Assembly (NCBI RefSeq): GCF_014287635.1
Contig: NZ_JACOPH010000002.1
Coordinates: 1-64,000, forward strand
DNA length: 64,000 nt
Reading direction: 5' to 3'
Origin: Roseburia zhanii
GTDB taxonomy: Bacteria > Bacillota > Clostridia > Lachnospirales > Lachnospiraceae
The notes below the pieces were generated by a model. The model searched no databases, was not told where the DNA came from, and saw only the letters and a list, made by a program, of their open reading frames with translations. The translations under genes and the position numbers were made by a program. Of the stretch, positions 36,496 to 47,327 are shown one piece after another. How positions within the stretch are numbered: position 1 is the stretch's first letter; each line of letters opens with the position of its first letter.

Positions 36496-37953
36496 CTAGG
36501 CATAACTTCTCAAATCATCTACGATCGCATAAATAGATTCTAACAGACGATGGAACTCTGCCATAGCTGCTACCGCTTCTGCGGATGTTTCTACACCTGC
36601 AGTTGAACTTGCTGCAACTTCCTCACTGGCTGCGGAAAGCTGACTTATATTTTCAGCGATCACGTTTGTACTATTGATGATCTCCTGCATCATCTGTTCC
36701 GTTCTCTCAATGATCTCTGTTAATCCACGTACTTCTTCATCAATCTTTAAGAATTTCTCCTGACTGGTATCGATCATCTCATTTTGCTGTTCTAAGGAAA
36801 CAATCGTATCTGATACATTCTTGCTTGCACTGTCTGCAAACACATTTAATTCCTGAATGATATCTGTAATCTTGTTACTGGCATCTTTTGTTTCTTCCGA
36901 TAAGGTACGGATCTCTTCTGCTACAACTGCAAATCCCTTTCCAGCCTCTCCTGCTCTTGCTGCTTCGATTGAAGCATTTAATGCTAACAGGTTTGTCTGG
37001 GAAGAAATGCTTAAGATGGCACCAACGATATCCTGTACTTCTACGACTTTACTGGTAAGCTGTTTCGTACTTTCTACGGTTACCCTGCTGGCTTCTTTTA
37101 CATTTTCTGCCTGTGTCTTTAACTGACGGATCAGTCCGACACCTTCGGATACATTTTCGATCGTCCGCTTCGATGCTTCGATCATTCTGCCAGTTTCCTG
37201 TTCTACCGTATCGGAACGCTCCTGAATCTCAGAGCACATCATTGCCTGATGCTGGATAGACTCTGCGGTACTTTCGGTACTGTTTGCAATATCATTCATC
37301 GATGAATTGCTCGTATCAATACTCTCTGCCACTTTTGCTATAGAAGTCTTACTCTCGTCAAAATGTTTGATCAGATTATCTGCTACCAACAGCATATTCT
37401 TAGAACTTTCCTGATCTTTTTCAACTACAGTCCGGATCGTCTGGATATTCTCATGGTCAAACTGATGTAACAGCCGGACTGCCATAATAGAGCTAAAGGA
37501 TGACATACCCATTGCTATCACAGAAATGACAACCTCATCTATACTGATATTTCCACTGCTTAGAAATCTAACAATACGGATGATCATAGGAATGATAAAG
37601 ATCAGATTTACTCCGATTATGATCTTTTGATTCAGATAGATCATACAGATCAACATGATTGGAAAAGCATTTGCATATGTGTAATAAGATGTTCCAACGA
37701 TCATATTAACTGCAAAAGATATTCCCATTGTTGACAGCATGATAATCGCACCTGTCTTCGTATCTCCTTTGGTAAAAAAAGTGACCAATACTACAATAAA
37801 GCATACAATATTGAGTATAAGCTGAAAATAAGTTGCACCGATGCCTTTCCCTTCTAAAATTACTCCCACCATCATAAATACCATATAACCTAATAAAATC
37901 AGGATTACCGGTAAAGCATGACGGTTCGCTCTGCGATATTGTTCATTTGTCAT
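36496..37953 (-). CDS. Methyl-accepting chemotaxis protein with multi-pass membrane domain
   Basis: Chemoreceptor of 485 residues. The N-terminal about 165 residues form five or six hydrophobic segments with no large extracytoplasmic sensor and no clear HAMP domain. The cytoplasmic signalling hairpin has the invariant tip [20 protein letters not shown] followed by [18 protein letters not shown]. It should signal to the CheA/CheW encoded at the right end of the window. The ligand is unknown; the multi-pass domain could sense a membrane state or small molecule. AAGGGAG is the ribosome site. Confidence 0.93.
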   Translation of the reverse strand: MTNEQYRRANRHALPVILILLGYMVFMMVGVILEGKGIGATYFQLILNIVCFIVVLVTFFTKGDTKTGAIIMLSTMGISFAVNMIVGTSYYTYANAFPIMLICMIYLNQKIIIGVNLIFIIPMIIRIVRFLSSGNISIDEVVISVIAMGMSSFSSIMAVRLLHQFDHENIQTIRTVVEKDQESSKNMLLVADNLIKHFDESKTSIAKVAESIDTSNSSMNDIANSTESTAESIQHQAMMCSEIQERSDTVEQETGRMIEASKRTIENVSEGVGLIRQLKTQAENVKEASRVTVESTKQLTSKVVEVQDIVGAILSISSQTNLLALNASIEAARAGEAGKGFAVVAEEIRTLSEETKDASNKITDIIQELNVFADSASKNVSDTIVSLEQQNEMIDTSQEKFLKIDEEVRGLTEIIERTEQMMQEIINSTNVIAENISQLSAASEEVAASSTAGVETSAEAVAAMAEFHRLLESIYAIVDDLRSYA

Positions 37954-37986
37954 AAAAAACTCCCTTCTTTCGTATCATATATTATC

Positions 37987-38015
37987 ATTATAGTACTATT
38001 CTTATCATAATACAA
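37987..38015 (-). promoter_or_regulatory. Sigma-A promoter of the chemotaxis receptor gene
   Basis: On the - strand TTGTAT (38010-38015), a 17-nt spacer and TATAAT (37987-37992), 33 nt before the ATG. No sigma-28-type box is seen. No terminator hairpin stands between polC and this promoter, so some readthrough from polC is possible. Confidence 0.7.
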
Positions 38016-38033
38016 TGTTTTTGTCAGCATAAG

Positions 38034-41000
38034 CTAAGCAAAATCAAACAAGGATAACTGATTAGACTCCGGCAGATCGCCCAAGATTCCCATATCCCCC
38101 ATTAGGTCGATAACAGTCTTACTCACTTTTGTCCGCTGTCTGAAATCATCTTTCGATAAGAAAATTCCGTCCTTTGCTGCTTCAACGACAGCTTCTGCGG
38201 CTTTTTCGCCAAGTCCTTCGATCGTACTTAGTGCAGGCATTAACTTGCCGTCGATGATCTGGAAATGTGTTGCTTTCGCTGTATAAATGTCGAGCGGTAA
38301 AAACTCATACCCTCTTGCATACATTTCCTGTACGATACGCATATCGCGGTAAGTATCCTGTTCTTTTTTGGAAAGCTTGTCTTTGCGTTTTTCATAATCA
38401 CGCATAAAATAATTTAAACGTTCTTCTCCCTGACACATCAGTTCATAGTTAAATCCTGTCGCACGTATGCTAAAATACGCCGCATAATATGCCAATGGAT
38501 AGAACACTTTACAGTAAGCAATACGCCATGCCATCATAACGTATGCAGCCGCATGTGCCTTCGGGAACATATATTTGATCTTTTTACAAGACCAGATATA
38601 CCAGTCCGGTACTCCATGGGAAGTCATTTCTTCGATCCATTCGTCTTTTAATCCTTTTCCTTTTCGGACGGATTCCATGATCGTAAAGGATAACTCACTG
38701 TCTAATCCCATATGGATCAGATAAGTCATGATATCATCACGCGTACAGATTGCAGTAGAGATCGTAGCTTTTCCTTCTTCGATCAATGTCTGTGCATTTC
38801 CCAACCATACATCCGTACCATGAGAAAGCCCTGAAATACGGATCAGATCAGAAAATTCCTGCGGTTTTGCATCAATAACCATCTGCATGGCAAAATCTGT
38901 ACCAAATTCAGGGATTCCAAGTGCTCCAAGCGGACAGCCGTTTAAATCTTCCGGCGTAACACCTAAGGCACTGGTATTTTTAAACAAAGACATGACTGAT
39001 ACATCATCCAATGGGATGCTCTGCGGATCAAGTCCTGTAAGATCCTGTAACATACGGATCATGGTCGGATCATCGTGTCCGAGTATATCAAGTTTTAACA
39101 GATTGTGGTCGATCGAATGATAATCAAAATGTGTGGTAACGGTACTTGTTGTCATATCATTTGCCGGATGCTGTACCGGTGTAAAGGAATCAATATCTTC
39201 TCCTACCGGAAGTACGATGATTCCACCCGGATGCTGTCCGGTTGTCTTTCTGACACCGACACAGCCCTGTACGATACGGTCAACCTCACAGTTTCTCTTG
39301 TGGATTCCACGTTCTTCAAAATAATTTTTAATATATCCAAACGCAGTTTTATCAGCAAGAGTTCCGATCGTACCTGCACGGAATGTCTGTCCGTATCCAA
39401 AAATAACTTCTGTATAGGCATGTGCCTTACTCTGATATTCTCCTGAGAAGTTTAAATCGATATCCGGTTCCTTATTTCCTTTAAATCCAAGGAAAGTTTC
39501 AAACGGAATATCAAATCCTTCTTTGGATAGTGGTTTGCCGCAGACCGGACAGATTTTATCCGGCATATCACAGCCGCCACGGCCGGAAAATGCTTTGACT
39601 TCCGGTGAATCAAAATCACTGTAGTGACAATGTCTGCACAGATAATGTGCCTGCAGCGGATTTACTTCCGTGATACCTGCCATCGTTGCAGCAAATGAAG
39701 AACCTACAGAACCTCGTGAACCTACCAGATAACCATCTTCATTTGATTTCCATACTAATTTCTGGGCAATGATATACATAACGGCATAACCATTGCTGAT
39801 GATGGAATTTAATTCCCTGTCTAAACGTTCTTTTACTACAGGCGGCAATTCTTCTCCATACATTTCATGGGCTTTATTTTCACAGATCGTACGCAGCAGT
39901 CCTTCAGAATCCTCAATGACCGGCGGACATTTGTCAGGGCGTACCGGTGAGATCTTTTCACACATATCTGCGATCTTATTCGGGTTGGTGATGACAATCT
40001 CCTCTGCTTTATCACTGCCAAGATATTCAAATTCTGCAAGCATTTCTTCGGTTGTACGCAGATATAGTGGTGCCTGATCGTCGGCATCTTTAAATCCTTT
40101 TCCCGCCATGATGATACGTCGGTATATCTCATCTTCGGGATCCAGGAAATGCACATCACAGGTAGCTACTACTAACTTATGGAACTGCTCCCCTAGTTTT
40201 ACAATCTTCCGGTTGATCTCCTGCAAGTCTTCCATGCTTTCTACCGGTGCTTTTTCACTCGCGATCATAAATTTGTTATTGCCTAATGGCTGTATTTCCA
40301 GATAATCATAAAATTCTACTAACCGGACAATTTCTTCTTCCGGTCTTCCATTTAAAATTGCCTGATACAATTCTCCTGCTTCACAGGCGGAACCGATCAA
40401 AAGTCCCTCTTTGTGCTTTAAATATTCGGTCTTTGGTATACGCGGCCGTTTGTTATAATAAGTCAGATGTGACATGGAAACTAACCGGTAGAGATTGATA
40501 CGCCCGATATCATTGGCTGCTAAAATGATTGCATGGTGTGTCGGCATCTTACCAATGACATCCGGTGTTGAAATGCTAAGTTCCCTTAACTGATCAAGTT
40601 CTTCGATACCACGTTCTCTTAGCATCTGCACGAATTTAACAAAGATTTCTGCAGTGCATCCCGCATCATCAACTGCACGGTGATGATTCTCTAAGGATAC
40701 GCCAAGTGCTTTTGCCACCGTATCTAACTTAAAACGATGCAGACTCGGCAGTAGATTTCTGGCAAGGGCAACCGTATCTAAGATCGTAAAATCCTTTTTA
40801 ATGCCCTGTTCTTTACAGTTGTGTTTGATAAAACTCATATCAAAATCTGCATTGTGTGCGACCATGACTGCATCCTGACAAAATTCCATAAATTCCGGCA
40901 GGATTTCTTCAATCGGCTTTGCATCGATCACCATATCATCATTAATACTGGTAAGCTGCTCAATCTCAAATGGAATAGGCACTTTCGGATTTACAAACGT

Positions 41001-42494
41001 GGAATACTTATCTACGATCACACCATTTTCTACTTTTACCGCACCAATTTCAATGATCTTATTTAATTTCGGGCTGAATCCCGTTGTTTCAATATCGAAT
41101 ACGACATAAGTATCAGATAATCCCTGTCCTTTCGGATTTTCTACAAGTGCTTTTAAATCATCGACTAAATAGGCTTCTACACCATAGATTACTTTAAAAT
41201 CATCATCTTTTGAAAGCGCATGATTTGCCTCCGGAAATGCCTGCACATCTCCATGGTCTGTAATGGCAATCGCTTTATGTCCCCACTTTATTGCACGTTT
41301 GATAATATCTCTGACATCGGATACACCATCCATATCACTCATTTTTGTATGGCAGTGGAGTTCCACACGTTTGATAGGACTGTTATCCATTCTCGTAGTG
41401 CGGAAATCCTGTATCTTCTTAATTCCAACGATGGAGCCGATCGTCAGTTCACTGTCAAACTTATCGATCGTCGTTACTCCTTTGATCTTTAAAAATGCGC
41501 CTTTTTTGATACTTTCTAACAGTTCTGGAACATCTTCATTTTTTGAGAAGATCTTTAGTACGATCGTATCTGTAAAATCTGTTACGGATATGATAATGAT
41601 TGTCTTTTCATTACGGATTTCTCTGGTATCCAAACTAATGACCTGTCCGCGGATTGCAACTTCTCCCATTTCGCCCACGATCTTATCAATCGTGATTACT
41701 TCATCGTCAAAATCCCTGCCATAGACTACATCGGGATTGTCTGACCGTCTGCTGCTATAAGAATCCCTTTTATTCCGAAATTCTTTCTTAAATTCCGGTT
41801 TTTTCTCAGGTACTTTTGCCGTCTGGTTCTTAACCGGCTCTTTAGCATTTTTTTCCGGTAATGCCTTTTCCTCGTTTTCCGTTTTCTCACCGTTATCTGA
41901 CGGTTTTATGGAAAACGCAGACATACGGACAACATTTTTGATCTCCTGTTCGATGATCAGGTCAGCATTTTTGATCCGGCTGCTCTCTTTTGGTTTTTCA
42001 AAAGATAACTGCACGATCAGATCCATGCCACAGCGTTCGCAGAATATTTTTTCTAAAATACGAACCAGTTCATCCGATCGTTCTCTTGCAATGATCGTGT
42101 CTTCTAAGACAAGCTGCATACTCCGCTCGTCAGTAAAATTCATTTTTCCATTCCGGTATACATTATACAAAAGCAGACTGTAATTTTTTAATTCATCTGC
42201 AATACTGTCCTCATAGATATGTAATAATTTTTCTGCTGTATACTGACTCGATAATTGAAATTTTTCAATGATCTTGATATCCATATGCCGGCTCGGAAAT
42301 AATTGGCTGGAAATATCCTTTTCTAATTGAAAAATATTTGCCTTATGGATCAGATGACTGCCAAAAAGATAAATGCGAATCAATGTCTTCGAACGATTCG
42401 CACTAACTCTTGTGATCTCCATCTCAGACAGCAGTTTTTTCATTTCTTCATTCACAACTAATGTTGGAAATACTTCAAAAAAAAGCTTTGACAC
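38034..42494 (-). CDS. polC: DNA polymerase III alpha subunit, PolC type
   Basis: Replicative polymerase of low-GC Firmicutes, 1486 residues from the GTG at 42494. Order: N-terminal and OB-fold region with FTDTIVLKIFSK-type strands, PHP domain with ELHCHTKMSDMDGVS, DnaQ-like 3'-5' exonuclease with VVFDIETTGFSP, polymerase domain with a zinc finger (CRHCHYSDF and CPVCGKPL) and GSRGSVGSSFAA, and the closing NQLSLFDFA, a clamp-binding motif. GGAGTGA precedes the GTG, one base after the ispG stop; a longer reading frame upstream overlaps ispG and lacks homology. It ends the uppS-to-polC operon. Confidence 0.97.
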   Translation of the reverse strand: MSKLFFEVFPTLVVNEEMKKLLSEMEITRVSANRSKTLIRIYLFGSHLIHKANIFQLEKDISSQLFPSRHMDIKIIEKFQLSSQYTAEKLLHIYEDSIADELKNYSLLLYNVYRNGKMNFTDERSMQLVLEDTIIARERSDELVRILEKIFCERCGMDLIVQLSFEKPKESSRIKNADLIIEQEIKNVVRMSAFSIKPSDNGEKTENEEKALPEKNAKEPVKNQTAKVPEKKPEFKKEFRNKRDSYSSRRSDNPDVVYGRDFDDEVITIDKIVGEMGEVAIRGQVISLDTREIRNEKTIIIISVTDFTDTIVLKIFSKNEDVPELLESIKKGAFLKIKGVTTIDKFDSELTIGSIVGIKKIQDFRTTRMDNSPIKRVELHCHTKMSDMDGVSDVRDIIKRAIKWGHKAIAITDHGDVQAFPEANHALSKDDDFKVIYGVEAYLVDDLKALVENPKGQGLSDTYVVFDIETTGFSPKLNKIIEIGAVKVENGVIVDKYSTFVNPKVPIPFEIEQLTSINDDMVIDAKPIEEILPEFMEFCQDAVMVAHNADFDMSFIKHNCKEQGIKKDFTILDTVALARNLLPSLHRFKLDTVAKALGVSLENHHRAVDDAGCTAEIFVKFVQMLRERGIEELDQLRELSISTPDVIGKMPTHHAIILAANDIGRINLYRLVSMSHLTYYNKRPRIPKTEYLKHKEGLLIGSACEAGELYQAILNGRPEEEIVRLVEFYDYLEIQPLGNNKFMIASEKAPVESMEDLQEINRKIVKLGEQFHKLVVATCDVHFLDPEDEIYRRIIMAGKGFKDADDQAPLYLRTTEEMLAEFEYLGSDKAEEIVITNPNKIADMCEKISPVRPDKCPPVIEDSEGLLRTICENKAHEMYGEELPPVVKERLDRELNSIISNGYAVMYIIAQKLVWKSNEDGYLVGSRGSVGSSFAATMAGITEVNPLQAHYLCRHCHYSDFDSPEVKAFSGRGGCDMPDKICPVCGKPLSKEGFDIPFETFLGFKGNKEPDIDLNFSGEYQSKAHAYTEVIFGYGQTFRAGTIGTLADKTAFGYIKNYFEERGIHKRNCEVDRIVQGCVGVRKTTGQHPGGIIVLPVGEDIDSFTPVQHPANDMTTSTVTTHFDYHSIDHNLLKLDILGHDDPTMIRMLQDLTGLDPQSIPLDDVSVMSLFKNTSALGVTPEDLNGCPLGALGIPEFGTDFAMQMVIDAKPQEFSDLIRISGLSHGTDVWLGNAQTLIEEGKATISTAICTRDDIMTYLIHMGLDSELSFTIMESVRKGKGLKDEWIEEMTSHGVPDWYIWSCKKIKYMFPKAHAAAYVMMAWRIAYCKVFYPLAYYAAYFSIRATGFNYELMCQGEERLNYFMRDYEKRKDKLSKKEQDTYRDMRIVQEMYARGYEFLPLDIYTAKATHFQIIDGKLMPALSTIEGLGEKAAEAVVEAAKDGIFLSKDDFRQRTKVSKTVIDLMGDMGILGDLPESNQLSLFDFA

Positions 42495-42495
42495 G

Positions 42496-43551
42496 TTACT
42501 CACTCCAATGTAATAATTCCTCGCGAAGTGCCGGTAATAATTCATCTTCCGGTACTTTCTTGTACACTTCTCCATGCTTGATGATCAAGCCTTCATGGAT
42601 ACCACCTGCAATCCCGATATCAGCTTCTTTTGCTTCTCCGGGGCCATTTACTACACAGCCCATAACAGCTACTTTGATATTCAGTGGAATATCTGCTACC
42701 ATATTTTCAACCTGATTTGCAAGTTCAATCAGATTAATCTGTGTCCTGCCGCAGGTCGGACAGGATACAACCTCTATCCCACCGGTTCGTAAACCTAATG
42801 TCCGTAAAATAAGTTTTGCGGATTTGATCTCCTCTAACGGATCACCTGTCAAGGATACACGGATCGTATCACCGATCCCCTGATGTAAGATCAGTCCTAG
42901 TCCGATCGAAGATTTGATATTACCGCTGATGATCGTACCGGATTCTGTAATACCTACATGAAGCGGGTGATCGGTCTTTTCTGCGATCAGTTCATGTGCT
43001 TTCACACACATTAAAACATTTGATGATTTGATACTGATGACTAAATTATCATAGCCGATATCTTCTATCATATGCACTTTATCTAAAGCACTTTCCACGA
43101 TTCCTTCTGCGGTTACACCATGATATTTTTCTACGATCTCCTTTTCAAGTGAACCACTGTTTACGCCTACACGGATCGGCAGATTCCGTTCTTTTGCTGC
43201 TTCTACGACTGCAAGCAGCCGTTCCTTACTTCCGATATTTCCGGGATTGATCCTGATCTTATCTGCTCCATTTTCGATCGCAGCGATCGCAAGGCGGTAA
43301 TCAAAATGGATATCCGCTACCAATGGGATCTCAATTTCTTTTTTGATCTCTTTTAAGGCATATGCCGCCTCCATGGTAGGAACAGCACAGCGGATGATAT
43401 CACAGCCGGCTGCCGCAAGGCGGTTGATCTGTTCTGTTGTAGCCTTCACATCTTCTGTTTTTGTATTCGTCATAGACTGTATCAGGATTGGATTTCCACC
43501 ACCAATGATACGGTTCCCGATCTGAACGGTCTTTGTCTGTGTTCTTTTCAT
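42496..43551 (-). CDS. ispG: 4-hydroxy-3-methylbut-2-enyl diphosphate synthase (flavodoxin)
   Basis: Penultimate step of the MEP isoprenoid pathway; an iron-sulfur enzyme of 351 residues, the short bacterial form. The N-terminal TIM barrel begins with IGGGNPILIQSMTNT. The 4Fe-4S cysteines are in CPTCGRTQ and MGCVVNGPGEAKEADIG. With dxr two genes upstream it supplies IPP and DMAPP for the UppS encoded in the same operon. GGAGG precedes the ATG. Confidence 0.97.
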   Translation of the reverse strand: MKRTQTKTVQIGNRIIGGGNPILIQSMTNTKTEDVKATTEQINRLAAAGCDIIRCAVPTMEAAYALKEIKKEIEIPLVADIHFDYRLAIAAIENGADKIRINPGNIGSKERLLAVVEAAKERNLPIRVGVNSGSLEKEIVEKYHGVTAEGIVESALDKVHMIEDIGYDNLVISIKSSNVLMCVKAHELIAEKTDHPLHVGITESGTIISGNIKSSIGLGLILHQGIGDTIRVSLTGDPLEEIKSAKLILRTLGLRTGGIEVVSCPTCGRTQINLIELANQVENMVADIPLNIKVAVMGCVVNGPGEAKEADIGIAGGIHEGLIIKHGEVYKKVPEDELLPALREELLHWSE

Positions 43552-43584
43552 GTTTCCTCCATTTTCGATTGTAAATCCTGTTTA

Positions 43585-44619
43585 TCAGATAAATAACTTT
43601 CGGATATCATTGAACATCACAAGTACCATCAGTCCCATTAAGATCATGATTCCCACAAAATGAACCATTCCTTCTTTTTCGGGATCGATTTTCTTTTTCC
43701 GTATGGCTTCTATGATCAGAAATACCAGCCGTCCACCGTCTAAAGCCGGAAGCGGCAGCAGGTTCATCACTCCTAGGTTTGCACTTAGTAGGATGGAAAA
43801 GTTGATCATATTCAAAAATACATAGTAATAACCATCGGCTTTGCTCGCATCATAAGTATCACCGATCGATTTTACAATGCCTACCGGTCCGGAAAGTTCA
43901 TTCGCACTGACTTTTCCTGTGACTAACATTTTTAAACTTTCTAACGTCGTCCATATCCAGTATTTGAGTTCATAGACACTATATTTCAGATTGCTTAAGA
44001 CATTGCCCTTTTCCCTTGCATAGTTATTCTGGATTCCTAACAGATACCGTCCACTTTCTTCATCATAGGTCGGTGTCAGGGTAACTGTATGGTACTCACC
44101 GTCCCGCTCATAAGTAACGTCAACGGTTTCTCCGCTATGAAAATAGGAATACATACTCACTTCCCGATAAAAGTGGATATGCTGTCCATTCAATTTTACA
44201 ATTGTATCTCCACCCTGCATTCCGGCAGCATCAGCGGAATATCCTTTCATGACGCCTGAGATTGTCGGCACATCGATACCGATGCATGAGATCAGGATAA
44301 ATGCTAAAATAAATGCCATGATAAAATTAAATACCGGTCCTGCCGCAACCACGCTGATACGTGCCCAGACGGATTTATTTCCAAATGCACCTGCATCATC
44401 ACTGTCCCCATCTTCACCTTCCATCATACATGCACCACCAAATGGAAGGAGTTTGATCGAATATTTTGTTTCGCCTTTCTGCACACCGAATAAGGTAGGT
44501 CCTAAGCCAAGACAAAACTCATTGACTCTTACTCCATTTTTCTTTGCAAGCAAAAAATGTCCAAGTTCATGGAATAAGATGATCACACTAAAAATTATAA
44601 TCGCTATTACAAATTTCAA
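43585..44619 (-). CDS. rseP: RIP metalloprotease RseP (site-2 protease)
   Basis: Intramembrane zinc protease of 344 residues. HELGH is at about residues 16-20 in the first transmembrane segment; one PDZ domain (about 115-195, GYSADAAGMQGGDTIVKLNG) and the C-terminal LLPLPALDGGRLVF metal site follow. It probably cleaves anti-sigma factors or remnant signal peptides. The dxr-rseP pair is standard. One base separates it from dxr. Confidence 0.95.
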   Translation of the reverse strand: MKFVIAIIIFSVIILFHELGHFLLAKKNGVRVNEFCLGLGPTLFGVQKGETKYSIKLLPFGGACMMEGEDGDSDDAGAFGNKSVWARISVVAAGPVFNFIMAFILAFILISCIGIDVPTISGVMKGYSADAAGMQGGDTIVKLNGQHIHFYREVSMYSYFHSGETVDVTYERDGEYHTVTLTPTYDEESGRYLLGIQNNYAREKGNVLSNLKYSVYELKYWIWTTLESLKMLVTGKVSANELSGPVGIVKSIGDTYDASKADGYYYVFLNMINFSILLSANLGVMNLLPLPALDGGRLVFLIIEAIRKKKIDPEKEGMVHFVGIMILMGLMVLVMFNDIRKLFI

Positions 44620-44620
44620 A

Positions 44621-45763
44621 TTACCACCTGCTCTCTATATATTCATATACCGCCTTTTCTGTATCAAGAATCTGCTCTAAATCAGGATCTTTGATGTATG
44701 TGTTCTGTTCCATACATGCTTCAATGATCTCTGTGATCGTAAGATAAGAAATCTTCCGGTCTAAAAACATTGCAACCGCTTTTTCATTTGCAGCATTGTA
44801 TACTGTAGGAATATTGCCGCCTTTTTTCATTGCTTCATATGCAAGTGCAAGCCCCCGGAAAGTCTTTGTATCCGGACGTTCAAATGTCAGATGTCCTAAT
44901 GCAAATAAATCTAATTTTTCCCCACTTAAGTTTCTGCGTTTCGGATAATACAGGGCATACTGGATTGGCAGACGCATATCCGGTGTTCCAAGCTGTGCGA
45001 TCACTGCCCCGTCTTCATATTCTACGGCAGAATGGATCACGCTCTGTGGGTGGACTGTCACCTGGATCTGATCGAGTTCTACCCCAAACAGCCATTTTGC
45101 CTCCATGACTTCTAAGCCTTTATTGACTAATGTAGAAGAATCAATCGTGATCTTTCTGCCCATCGCCCAATTTGGATGTTTTAAAGCATCTTCTACCTGA
45201 ATATGCTCTAATTCTGCTCTTGTCTTGCCACGGAAAGGGCCACCGGACGCTGTTAAAATGATCTTGTGGATCTTATTTTGCTGTTCTCCCTGTAATGACT
45301 GGAAAATAGCACTATGCTCACTGTCTACCGGAAGGATCGGAACCTGATACTCTTTCGCTAAAGGAATGATCAGATGTCCTGCGGTTACTAAGGTTTCTTT
45401 ATTCGCCAGTGCGATCACCTTTTTTGCTTTGATCGCAGCAATCGTCGGACGGATACCAAGCATTCCTACGATCGCAGTCACTAAGATCTCTGACTCGGGT
45501 TCTGTTGCAACGGCTAAAAGCCCATCCATTCCAAATAGTACCTTTACATTTAGATCCGCTACCTTAAGCCTTAACTCTTTGGCCTTTTCTTCTGCCCATA
45601 CAGATACAATCGATGGATGAAATTCGCGTATCTGCTTTTCTAACAGGCTGATATTACTTCCGGCAGCCATTGCAGTCACCTGAATATCTTTCTGTTCCCT
45701 TACAATATCCAATGTCTGTGTTCCAATCGAACCTGTGGAACCCAAAATTGCAATTTTCTTCAT
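44621..45763 (-). CDS. dxr: 1-deoxy-D-xylulose-5-phosphate reductoisomerase
   Basis: First committed step of the MEP pathway, NADPH-dependent, 380 residues. NADPH motif GSTGSIGTQTLDIV at residues 7-20, VDSEHSAIFQSLQG and the flexible-loop/active-site regions ASGGPFRG and MGRKITIDSSTLVNKGLE(V). It belongs to the cdsA-dxr-rseP-ispG chain. Ribosome site GAGGGGAT. Confidence 0.97.
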   Translation of the reverse strand: MKKIAILGSTGSIGTQTLDIVREQKDIQVTAMAAGSNISLLEKQIREFHPSIVSVWAEEKAKELRLKVADLNVKVLFGMDGLLAVATEPESEILVTAIVGMLGIRPTIAAIKAKKVIALANKETLVTAGHLIIPLAKEYQVPILPVDSEHSAIFQSLQGEQQNKIHKIILTASGGPFRGKTRAELEHIQVEDALKHPNWAMGRKITIDSSTLVNKGLEVMEAKWLFGVELDQIQVTVHPQSVIHSAVEYEDGAVIAQLGTPDMRLPIQYALYYPKRRNLSGEKLDLFALGHLTFERPDTKTFRGLALAYEAMKKGGNIPTVYNAANEKAVAMFLDRKISYLTITEIIEACMEQNTYIKDPDLEQILDTEKAVYEYIESRW

Positions 45764-45776
45764 ATGATCCCCTCTA

Positions 45777-46577
45777 TTATATTAGAAAAGCTGCCAGATA
45801 ATATATGATCGGTGCTGTTACGATCACACTGTCAAAGCGGTCTAAAATACCGCCATGTCCCGGAATCAGCTTTCCGTAATCTTTGATATCATAATTTCGT
45901 TTGATCGCTGATGCCATCAGATCTCCTATCATGGAAATCAATGCACCAATGCCGCTGATTGCTGATAAGATCAGCATTTCTTCTGTTGTGATCTGCATAG
46001 CAGATCGAAAAATCCCCGTATATAACAACGTCAGTAACATGCTGCCGATCACTCCACCGACTGCACCTTCCACTGACTTTTTCGGACTGAGTTTTGGTGA
46101 CATCTTATGTTTTCCGATCAAAACTCCCACACAGTATGCACAGGTATCACAGCCCCATGAGCATAAAAAGATCAGCCAAACTATATAGGCTCCTTTTTCT
46201 AACATTCTCGTCTGATAGATACTCGAAAGCATGACTGCTACATAGAATACACCAAAAAATGCAGCAAGGATCTGTTCCGTTTTATATTTTGGATAAGTAA
46301 GTACATATACAAACATCAAAACGATCAGAAAACCTAATACAAGCATCATCATATCCGGAATAAGATCCAATAAAAGATCTGCATAAAATACAATTGCTGC
46401 AACATATCCTGCAATCCCCGCCATACTTTTTTCTATATGAAATATCCGGTACAATTCAAACATACCAATCAGAGAAATGACTAACAGCGAACCTAATAAA
46501 ACATTTCCGCCTGTAATGATCAAAAACAATGCTAATGCAACTAAAACAATCCCACTTAATAATCTTGTCTTAAACAT
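45777..46577 (-). CDS. cdsA: Phosphatidate cytidylyltransferase
   Basis: Makes CDP-diacylglycerol for phospholipid synthesis. It has 266 residues and about eight transmembrane segments. The C-terminal signature is seen in GDLMASAIKRNYDIKDYGKL followed by PGHGGILDRFDS. ATG 46577 is chosen because GAGGAAG precedes it and homology starts there (MFKTRLLSGIV); it is one base after the uppS stop. An upstream in-frame extension overlaps uppS. Confidence 0.95.
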   Translation of the reverse strand: MFKTRLLSGIVLVALALFLIITGGNVLLGSLLVISLIGMFELYRIFHIEKSMAGIAGYVAAIVFYADLLLDLIPDMMMLVLGFLIVLMFVYVLTYPKYKTEQILAAFFGVFYVAVMLSSIYQTRMLEKGAYIVWLIFLCSWGCDTCAYCVGVLIGKHKMSPKLSPKKSVEGAVGGVIGSMLLTLLYTGIFRSAMQITTEEMLILSAISGIGALISMIGDLMASAIKRNYDIKDYGKLIPGHGGILDRFDSVIVTAPIIYYLAAFLI

Positions 46578-46578
46578 C

Positions 46579-47292
46579 TCAATTTTCTTCCTCTTTGACT
46601 TTACCATACCTTCTATCTCTCGAACTATATGCTTCAACGGCACGTTTTAATTCCGCTTCATCAAAATCAGGCCATGGCACATCTGTAAAATAAAATTCAC
46701 TATAAGCTAACTGCCACAAAAGATAATTCGACAGACGCTGTTCCCCGCTTGTGCGGATCATCAGATCAGGATCAGGAATACCAGCAGTATCTAAATAAGA
46801 TGCGAATTTTGATTCATCAATATCTTCGATCGCAAGTTTTCCTTCATCGTGTTCCTGTATCATGTGTTTCATTGCACGTATCATTTCGTCACGACTTCCA
46901 TAATTGATCGCAATTTGCAGATTCAACCCCGTATAACCGGCAGAAGCTGTTTCTAATTTTCTGATGTTTTTCTGAAACTCCTCATCTAAACGTGAAACAT
47001 CTCCGATGACACGCACACGCATATTATTCTTTTTAGCAAGCTTTAAACAGTTTTTCAGATAGGAATCTAAAAGATTCATGATCGCACTGACTTCTGATTC
47101 TGGTCTGTTCCAGTTTTCAGTAGAAAATGCATAAAAAGTCAGATAACGGATTCCCATCTGGTGTGCAGCACGACAGATTGTTTCTACATTCTTAGCACCC
47201 ATGGTATGTCCATAGGTTCGTGGCATTCCTTTTGCCTTTGCCCATCTGCCGTTTCCATCTAAAATGATTGCAACATGATCTGGTATCTTCAA
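46579..47292 (-). CDS. uppS: Isoprenyl transferase (undecaprenyl diphosphate synthase)
   Basis: Cis-prenyltransferase that makes the C55 carrier lipid for cell-wall synthesis, 237 residues. HVAIILDGNGRWAKAKGMPR carries the catalytic aspartate, followed by GHTMGAKNV, FSTENWNRP and the C-terminal RTSGEQRLSNYLLWQLAYSE. The start is TTG with AGAGGAAAA upstream. A GC-rich hairpin lies between frr and this gene, so it may be partly uncoupled from frr. Confidence 0.95.
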   Translation of the reverse strand: MKIPDHVAIILDGNGRWAKAKGMPRTYGHTMGAKNVETICRAAHQMGIRYLTFYAFSTENWNRPESEVSAIMNLLDSYLKNCLKLAKKNNMRVRVIGDVSRLDEEFQKNIRKLETASAGYTGLNLQIAINYGSRDEMIRAMKHMIQEHDEGKLAIEDIDESKFASYLDTAGIPDPDLMIRTSGEQRLSNYLLWQLAYSEFYFTDVPWPDFDEAELKRAVEAYSSRDRRYGKVKEEEN

Positions 47293-47327
47293 TATTCTTT
47301 TTCCTCTCTCTCATGTTATGGTGAAAA

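Noticed and set aside
38887..41724. Several + strand frames of 60-150 codons opposite polC
   Set aside because: All are shadows of the conserved PolC reading frame; none has a plausible start or product.
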